Source of the DNA: Sipunculus nudus
Lineage: Eukaryota > Annelida > Sipuncula > Golfingiida > Sipunculidae
Length of the DNA: 64,000 nucleotides
Direction of reading: 5' to 3'
Assembly: GCA_026874595.1 (NCBI GenBank)
Contig: CM049318.1
Span: 19,208,241-19,272,240 of the forward strand
The stretch's first letter is position 1, and each line of letters opens with the position of its first letter. The translations under genes were made by a program, and so were the position numbers. This document shows positions 57,480-64,000 of the stretch, piece after piece. The notes under the pieces are model-generated. The model was not told the DNA's origin and made no database searches. It saw only the letters and a list, made by a program, of their open reading frames with translations.

Positions 57480-57760
57480 GTTCATGATGAGTCACCCGTC
57501 CCTGCCTGTCCTACGTCACGTTAAACAGCTGTCTCAACCCCATCCTCGTCTCAAAACATCTGCAGAAAAAGCGCTCAGACTTTCCACTCAAGGTGTCTCC
57601 AGGTTCTTCTCAGCAGTTTTTTTTTCTGTTTAAGTTTTTCATGTCAATGTCTGTCTTGTGAGGTTACCACCAGGTTTGACGTACATGAAAGTCTGCGTCT
57701 CTCTCCCCACCTTCTGCTCAGAATCCCAACCTTCCATGAATGTTGCTGCCTTCAGTTGGT
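57480..57760. other. GC-richer patch with AP-1- and CRE-like sites
   Basis: This repeat-free stretch contains ATGAGTCAC (AP-1-like, about 57486) and CCTACGTCACG (CRE-like core, about 57510). No open frame or family match is seen on either strand. It is a candidate regulatory element only. Confidence 0.25.
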
Positions 57761-58914
57761 AATATTACATTCACTTTCATTGTCATTTTGACACAATTTA
57801 TGGATATTTTTCAATTTATATTACAACTGGATTATGTTATTTTTTTATCTGATTGTATTTAATTTCCCCAATGTAAAAAAATATAAATTTTAAATGGTCA
57901 AAGAACAAAACACTACATTGCAATACATGTCAATAAGCATGTAATAATTCTTCTAAATGATACCATCATATACATTTGAAATGTATATGGCAGGGGTGGG
58001 GGGGTGGTTGACATTAGGGTGCCTCTTCTTACAATACTGCACCAATTAATTGTGAGGATCCCCTTCCAGTCTTCTTCCCTCATAACATACATTTATGGAC
58101 TGCCAGATTTATACACAGCAGTGACCTCCCTGGCCAGAACAGGTTTATCAGCGTAAAACATACATATGAACCACATAGTGTATATATATATGATGGGTCT
58201 GTATGGTAAAACAAAGGCAGGCTTTGTTGCTGTATATTCAGGCTGGTTAGTACTTTAAAACCATGGGCTTGGCTTCAACATACAGTAAGAGGTTTGGGGC
58301 AGTTAGTACACACTCCACTCTGTCTATGTCAGTACCGTCATAGAACAGCCATTAAGCTCCGATCACGGATCACTGAGCACATCCTTTAGTACTGTTAGGG
58401 CCAACTCAGCATGGAGAAGAAGCATATAAACCTAAGTATTCATATTCTAATTCCTGTTGTCTGTACACCAAGGGCTGCTCTTTGACTGGGGGCCACCTGT
58501 CATTAGGTCTATACCAGGACCTCCCTAAATCAACCAATCATCCACATACTTCTGTGGGACAGTCTGCCTCACTTAGGCCAGACCTTGATATTTTCTGGTT
58601 AACAAACCATCTGACCTAAAATTTCTTTATATTTAAACAAGGCCTACAGGCCTAATGCGAACCTGTGCAAAGTTTGGGAGTATGAATGGAGGTTTATTTT
58701 TAAAATTTAATATTGATCCTTTTAAGTCCCACATATCTACCTTAGTCATTATGATTTTAGCAAAATGGACATTTCGGACCTGCAAGTTTCAGACTAGGAC
58801 ATTTTAAAACTAGCATATGGGTAGCTGACAAGCAACTATGTGTATCTGCAGAAATCAGAGTGGGACAGGTGAAGTGAGGCATGGATTAAGTGGCAAGGGG
58901 AATAGAGTGAGGTG

Positions 58915-60480
58915 TGTTGCATATTAGCTCGGATGTCTGCAGCGTAAACGTGAATGTAGGTGGTGCCACCTGTCATAAAATCGAAAGAAAATTGTCCAGG
59001 ATGTATAAACCTGCAAAATTCCAGGTGGATAAGTTAAACCACTGCTGAGATATGAGTGATTTTATCCCAAGGCAGATGAACAGATGGACAGTGTTCATAA
59101 GTGGTTGCAGGTGGCTCCACCAGTTTTGCTTATGACGAAGAGCTATGTGAGATCTATACAGAAGCAACATTTTGGCCCAATCGGTCAAACGGTTCCCGAG
59201 ATATGAGCTTGGATGTCTGCAGAGTAAACCTGAATGTAGGTGGCGCCACCTGTCATAAAATCAAGAAAGCTGTCCAGGATGTATAAACCTGCAAAATTTC
59301 AGGTGGAAAAGTTAACCACTGCTGCGATATGAGAAATATTATCCCAAGGCAGATGAACAGATTGACGCTGTGCAAAAATGGTTGCTGGTGGCGCCACCAG
59401 TTTTGCCTATGATGAAGAGCTACATGAGATCTATACACATGCAAAATTTTGGCCCAATCGGTCAAACGGTTCCCAAGATATGATCTTGGATGTCTGCAGA
59501 GTAAACCTGAATGTAGGTGGCGCCACCTGTCATTTAATCAAGAAAGCTGTCCAGGATGTATAAACCTGCAAAATTTCATGTGGATAAGTCAAACCACTGC
59601 TGAGATATGAGTGATTTATCCAAAGGCAGATGAACAGATGGACACTGTGCATAAGTGGTTGCAGGTGGCGCCACCGGTTTTGCCTAAGATGAAGAGCTAT
59701 GTGAGATCTATACACATGCAAAATTTTGGCCCAATTGGTCAAACGGTTCCTTAGATATGAGCTTGGATGTCTGCAGAGTAAACCTGAATGTAGGTGGCGC
59801 CGCCTGTCATAAAATCGAGAAAACTTTCCAGGATGTATAAACCTGCAAAATTTCAGGTGGAAAAGTCAAACCACTGCTGAGATATGAGTAATATTATTCC
59901 AAGGCAGATGAACAGATAGATGCTGTGCATAAATGGTTGCAGGTGGCGCCACCAGTTTTGCCTATGATAAAGAGCAATGTGAGATCTATACACATGCAAA
60001 ATTTTGGCCCAATAGGTCAAACACTTCCTGAGATATGAGCTTGGATGTCTGCAGAGTAAACGTGAATGTAGGTGGCGCCACCTGTCATAAAATCAAGAAA
60101 GCTGTCTAGGATGTATAAACCTGCAAAATTTCAGGTGGATAAGTCAAACCACTGCTGAGATATGAGTGATATTATCCCAAGGCTGATGAACAGATGGACA
60201 CTGTGCAACAATGGTTGCAGGTGGCGCCACCATTTTTAGTGTTTGTTATAAAATCAAGAAAGCTGTCTAGGATGTATAAACCTGCAAAATTTCAGGTGGA
60301 TAAGTCAAACCACTGCTGAGATATGAGTGATATTATCCCAAGGCAGATGAACAGATGGACACTGTGCAAAAATGGTTGCAGGTGGAGCCACCATTTTTAG
60401 TGTTTGTTATAAAGCTATCAAAGGGCTACATTTGTGCAAAATTTTTAGCCTGATCGGTCAAACGGTTCCCGAGATATGCA
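58915..60480 (+). repeat. 277-bp satellite array, about five and a half copies
   Basis: A 277-bp unit repeats, with landmarks GATGTCTGCAGAGTAAAC, GTCCAGGATGTATAAACCTG, CACTGCTGAGATATGAG, CAAGGCAGATGAACAGATGG and GTCAAACGGTTCC. Each unit carries two copies of GGTGGCGCCACC about 148 and 129 bp apart. The last copies (from about 60230) lose the second half and are spaced more closely. Open frames of about 60-70 codons in both directions are a by-product of the conserved unit. Confidence 0.93.
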
Positions 60481-61014
60481 GGTTTATGTGTGGAAACAGA
60501 TGCACAAATGGATGCTGGGCAGCGAGGAAAGGTCAGAGGTCAACCAAAAATGAGGGCGCAGCAGTTCACATGTGACCTGATGATAAACCCAATTCGCGTA
60601 AAATGCAAACCAAGTTTTTTTCAAACAGTTGAAAGATATAGTTCCAATAGTCTTGAAATTCTGCATCCAAACATTGTGTCTAGACCTCTAGACACATTGT
60701 CTAGACACTCCCCAGAGCCAGGTCAGTTGCCATGGTGATGTCTGGACCCCACCTGTTTGTACTGAGTGACCTCTTGACTTGGCTGCTGAAACTCATCATG
60801 TTTTCAAATCTGTTTTCAAATACAGAAAGCCTTTTTTAATTGGCTACAATGTTTTTTTTAAAACTGTATTTACCCAATCTATTCTTATAAAACTGGCAGG
60901 TCCCTACCATAGAATAATTCTTGTGAAGTTTAAACCAATCAGCTTAACAGTTTCATCATAAATCAGTGTATAAGCTAGAAGAGTTTAAAATTACATTTTC
61001 GCTTGAAAAAAAAA

Positions 61015-61540
61015 AACATTCAATGTAGGTGGCGCCACCGATACCTCAAAATCAGATATGACACATGTGACAAACATTAGTATAAAATTTGGTGATTATA
61101 GGTCAAGCCATTTCTGAGATTTTAATTTTAGTGTGCTTTTTTTGGACAGATGACTAAGTTCGACATGCTGTAACTCGGCCAAAAATCTCCAAACTGGAAC
61201 GATTTGAACAAACTTGAGAGAGATTGTTCCAGTGATCATTTCTGTGAAATATTGGACAATTTGGCTGGACAGTTTCAGAGAAGAAGATTTTTAAAGGTTT
61301 TCTAAGTTTTTTTTCTATAAAATCTAAATTAATGCAGATACCCAATAACAAGCTCCAGGGAACCAAGTTTCACATGTGACTAATTCATACATGTAATTTG
61401 GAGCTGCTAGCTCTGACGGTTTCTGACTTACAGCCATGGACGGCGGTAAGCCAGCCCTGGACGGCGGAGGGCGGACGGCTGACGATGGACGGACGACGCT
61501 GCGCCATCACATAAGCTCACAGGTTCGCTAAAAAAACAAA
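61015..61540 (+). mobile_element. Element end with GACGGACG-rich terminus (family F, copy 1)
   Basis: It begins with a satellite-like AATGTAGGTGGCGCCACCG and continues through GAGAGAGATTGTTCCAGTGA and TTCTGTGAAAT. It ends in a GC-rich tail (ATGGACGGACGACGCTGCGC) and ATAAGCTCACAGGTTCGCTA. It is probably the right end of the element whose interior is the 277-bp satellite. The left end is not identified; GCGAACCTGTGCAAAG near 58658 is a possible remnant of it. Confidence 0.6.
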
Positions 61541-62564
61541 AAATTTTATAAATAATTTTCACTGGCCTTGTTACTCACTGAGAAATTGTCAATGTGATGA
61601 AAAATAAAGGCCTAATTTTTGGGTTTCAGCATGTTTTGGTGGCCACTGATGAAAGCAACTTTAGACAAGTTGACTGCTCATATTTCATCAGGAAATGTGT
61701 ATCATGAATGAATGCAGTATAAAAATAAGCAAGGTACAAGTCTACAAACCAAAGATAATACATATGCTTGTTCCTGAAGTAGTTTTAACCATTGCTAGAA
61801 AAATGAAATGATTATTTAAAATTTTATTTTTTTTTTTAGATTTCAATTTAGCTTTAATATTCAAAGGTTTCTTGCAACAAAGCCGCCACTGACTGTTGCT
61901 CAGTTATAATTTTAATACATAGCAATTGAACACACAGTTGTTTCACAATTCAAATATTATTCTTTTAATTCTGAATTCATTTTTCTTTTATTTTTTTTTT
62001 AAATCTTATCCTCTTACTCTCATCATTCCATAAAATACTCCACAAAATCATGTAAACCATATATTTTAAATATTTTGGCCTTGGATCTAGTGCTTGTTAT
62101 TCCACTCTTCAATAAAGGCACCAAAGTGATAGCATTCAATATGAAACCATGTATTTGTAGCCATACCATTCATTAAGATACTATTTATTAGTACTAATAA
62201 TGAATAAGTACAATATCCACAATTCACAACCAAGTAATTATCCCCTGGGGTAATGTTATTATCCTGTTATTATAGTCCCGCCAGGATGGACATTAAAACA
62301 GCTGATCTGGTGATAACTGTGATTGCTAATTCAATTATGCTAGTAGCACAGGGGGGTCAAATTCCATTACAATGGTTTTATTAATGTTTCATATAATAGT
62401 AACATTTGTTCATGAGGAAATTGGATATATGCACATATTCAAGTGGAGCACATAGCTGTGGTACTTACTCATTATTTAATAATAAAAGGGGCCACTATGT
62501 GTAAGCCATTTCCCAACACTAAACCTGATTTTTTTTAACTTACACCCGTTGACTAACAACAGGC

Positions 62565-62885
62565 CTTCCATAAGGCTCCTGAAGGAACTGGAACCATATG
62601 AACATCCCTGAGAGAGATTGTTCCTGGAATCATTTCTGTGAAATCTTGAACAATATGGCTGCTAAGTTTTGGAGACAAACATTTTAAAAGTTTTTTTAGC
62701 TTCATCCCTATAAAATCTAAGAAAATACAAATAGCAAAAAAATAAGCAAAATCTGAGAGAGTTTCTTTGATGACTGATTTTTTTGCATTAAAAAATGCAA
62801 GCTCCTGCCATTTAAGAAAGTACAGGTTAACATTCGTATGACGAATGATACCAAACTTGGCATAAGCTCACAGGTTTCCTAAAAA
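62565..62885 (+). mobile_element. Family F element end, copy 2
   Basis: GAGAGAGATTGTTCC, ATCATTTCTGTGAAAT, CCCTATAAAATCTAA and the end CATAAGCTCACAGGTTTCCT follow the order seen in copy 1, but the GACGGACG tail is missing. It lies about 1.35 kb downstream in the same orientation. Confidence 0.65.
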
Positions 62886-63784
62886 TGATTATGCAGTGAA
62901 AAAAGGAAGATATAGGAGATAAGTCAAAATGCTGGTATATGTGGAAAATTATAAAAGAGACAATTGTTTCATAAGCAAAATATAAGGATCAATGAAACTC
63001 CTGCAATGGGGAAGGAGCTTATGTATTCACCCCTGTTTATTCTTTGTAATTTTATGACCAGACTTTAAATGATATCACAGCTGGACAGGCATGAAGTTTT
63101 GTGGATCGATGGAGCATGACACAAGCTTTAAAATACTGCACTGGTAAATTACAGAACATGCTATTCAGGAAGACTCTGACACAGAAGTTTGTTCAATAAA
63201 TCATATTTTGTCTGTCTTTACTGAGGCATGCATTGTCTGACTTCTTTCTAATTCCTGTAAATTTATTACCATTATGCTATGCCTACATTCTGCCAGGCTC
63301 CCCATTCACATGTACTGATGCATTAATGTTGTTGTTAAATTTGAACAGGAGAACTTAATTAACCTGAAGTCTGTACACACATGATTTAACAGCTGACATC
63401 ATCTTTGTTTAAGTCTTAATACTGATGTAAATAAACTGTAGTGTAACCACACCATATGTACCATACTGTATTCCACAAGACAAGCACCCCAGGTATTAAA
63501 CTTATATCCCCTTCACACAGCAAATGATAAATGGTTTCAAACCATTTTATATACGAATTGGGCATTCATGCAGCAAACGAACAGCATTTTCAGGCATAGA
63601 AATTTGTTATAAAATTTACAGACCCCCCAGTAAATGTTTGTTCTTGCTGGTGTGCCTTTGCATGTGGGGGCAGACATTCTGCATGTACCAGATATGTTGC
63701 GCCCAAGCATGAAAATACAGGCATCGGCCCACGGGCCCCTAATAATTTCAACCCCTAATTTTGACAGCACAGAATTTATCTATC

Positions 63785-64000
63785 TTTGCCTCTGCCAGAG
63801 GGGTACATGTTCATCCCTGTTCGTGTATGTGTGTGTTTGTTCACAAAGTAACCCACACATTCATGCACAGAATCTCATGAAATTTTCCGGGCATTTAAAG
63901 AATAGGCCAATAAGATTCATTTAGATTTTGATGTGGATCTGGCCTATGATCTGGATTCAGGAACATCAAGGAATATTCACAAATATTAGTCACTTATGCA
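63785..64000 (+). mobile_element. TTTGCCTCTGCCAG repeat (family E, copy 3, cut by window end)
   Basis: TTTGCCTCTGCCAGAGGGGT, TGTTTGTTCACAAAGTAAC, CTCATGAAATTTTCCGGGCA and AATAGGCCAATAAGATTCAT match copies 1 and 2 in order. It runs off the window. Confidence 0.75.

Larger units (their letters stand above)
52105..64000. other. Region upstream of the first readable FAM117 exon
   Basis: The missing 5' coding exon should lie here or beyond 64000, and must end in phase 1. I looked on the minus strand for an open segment ending at a good donor. I found isolated donor-like sites (near 56340 and 57340) but no preceding family-like peptide. Two GC-richer patches and a large satellite region are listed separately. 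About 53.3-55.2, 55.9-57.4, 57.8-58.9 and 62.9-63.8 kb look like plain AT-rich non-coding DNA. Confidence 0.6.

Noticed and set aside
59101-59742. Repeated 60-70 codon open frames on both strands
   Set aside because: They recur exactly with the 277-bp satellite unit and have no recognisable domain.
58915-60480. Hammerhead ribozyme in the satellite unit
   Set aside because: I looked for CTGATGA followed by a GAAA core at suitable distance. Only one copy has CTGATGA by substitution, and no GAAA core is paired with it.

Overview
This window is animal nuclear DNA: AT-rich, with short coding exons separated by GT-AG introns and many interspersed and tandem repeats. The repeats include tRNA-derived SINEs, several short inverted-repeat (MITE-like) families, a long-arm fold-back element and minisatellites. 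A single FAM117/GLCCI1-family gene and this style of repeats suggest a marine invertebrate, perhaps a mollusc or another lophotrochozoan. That taxon is a guess from general character, because no diagnostic taxon marker is present.

The one gene I can support is on the minus strand. Seven coding exons between 52104 and 14407 join in phase to give 370 readable residues of a FAM117B/FAM117A/GLCCI1-type protein. Its true first exon or exons were not found and probably lie upstream, to the right of 52104 or beyond the window. Exon order 5' to 3' is 52104-51935, 19569-19477, 18354-18148, 17186-17130, 16538-16271, 15635-15524 and 14614-14407. The first readable intron is 32,365 bp and fills half of the window; the other five are about 0.6 to 1.1 kb.

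Layout: 1-780 is unassigned AT-rich DNA. 781-2470 is a repeat-built element with GC-rich inverted ends. 2471-14406 is the downstream flank, with any 3' UTR, several small inverted-repeat elements and two clusters of short motifs. 14407-19569 is the compact 3' half of the gene, with a PIF/Harbinger-like MITE and a SINE head in its introns. 19570-51934 is the giant intron, holding a 1.8 kb fold-back element, two SINEs and a partial third, five larger tandem arrays, poly(C) tracts and two repeat-free richer patches. 52105-64000 is upstream sequence or a further intron, with two unassigned GC-richer patches and a 277-bp satellite with regularly spaced 12-bp palindromes.

I found no bacterial-type genes, CRISPR arrays, rRNA, functional tRNA genes or intact transposase or reverse transcriptase genes. 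I did not find a clearly new biological system. The most useful observations are the gene model itself, two conserved TQT (dynein light chain LC8-type) motifs, one of them split by the giant intron, several well-delimited non-autonomous elements, and a few candidate alternative exons.
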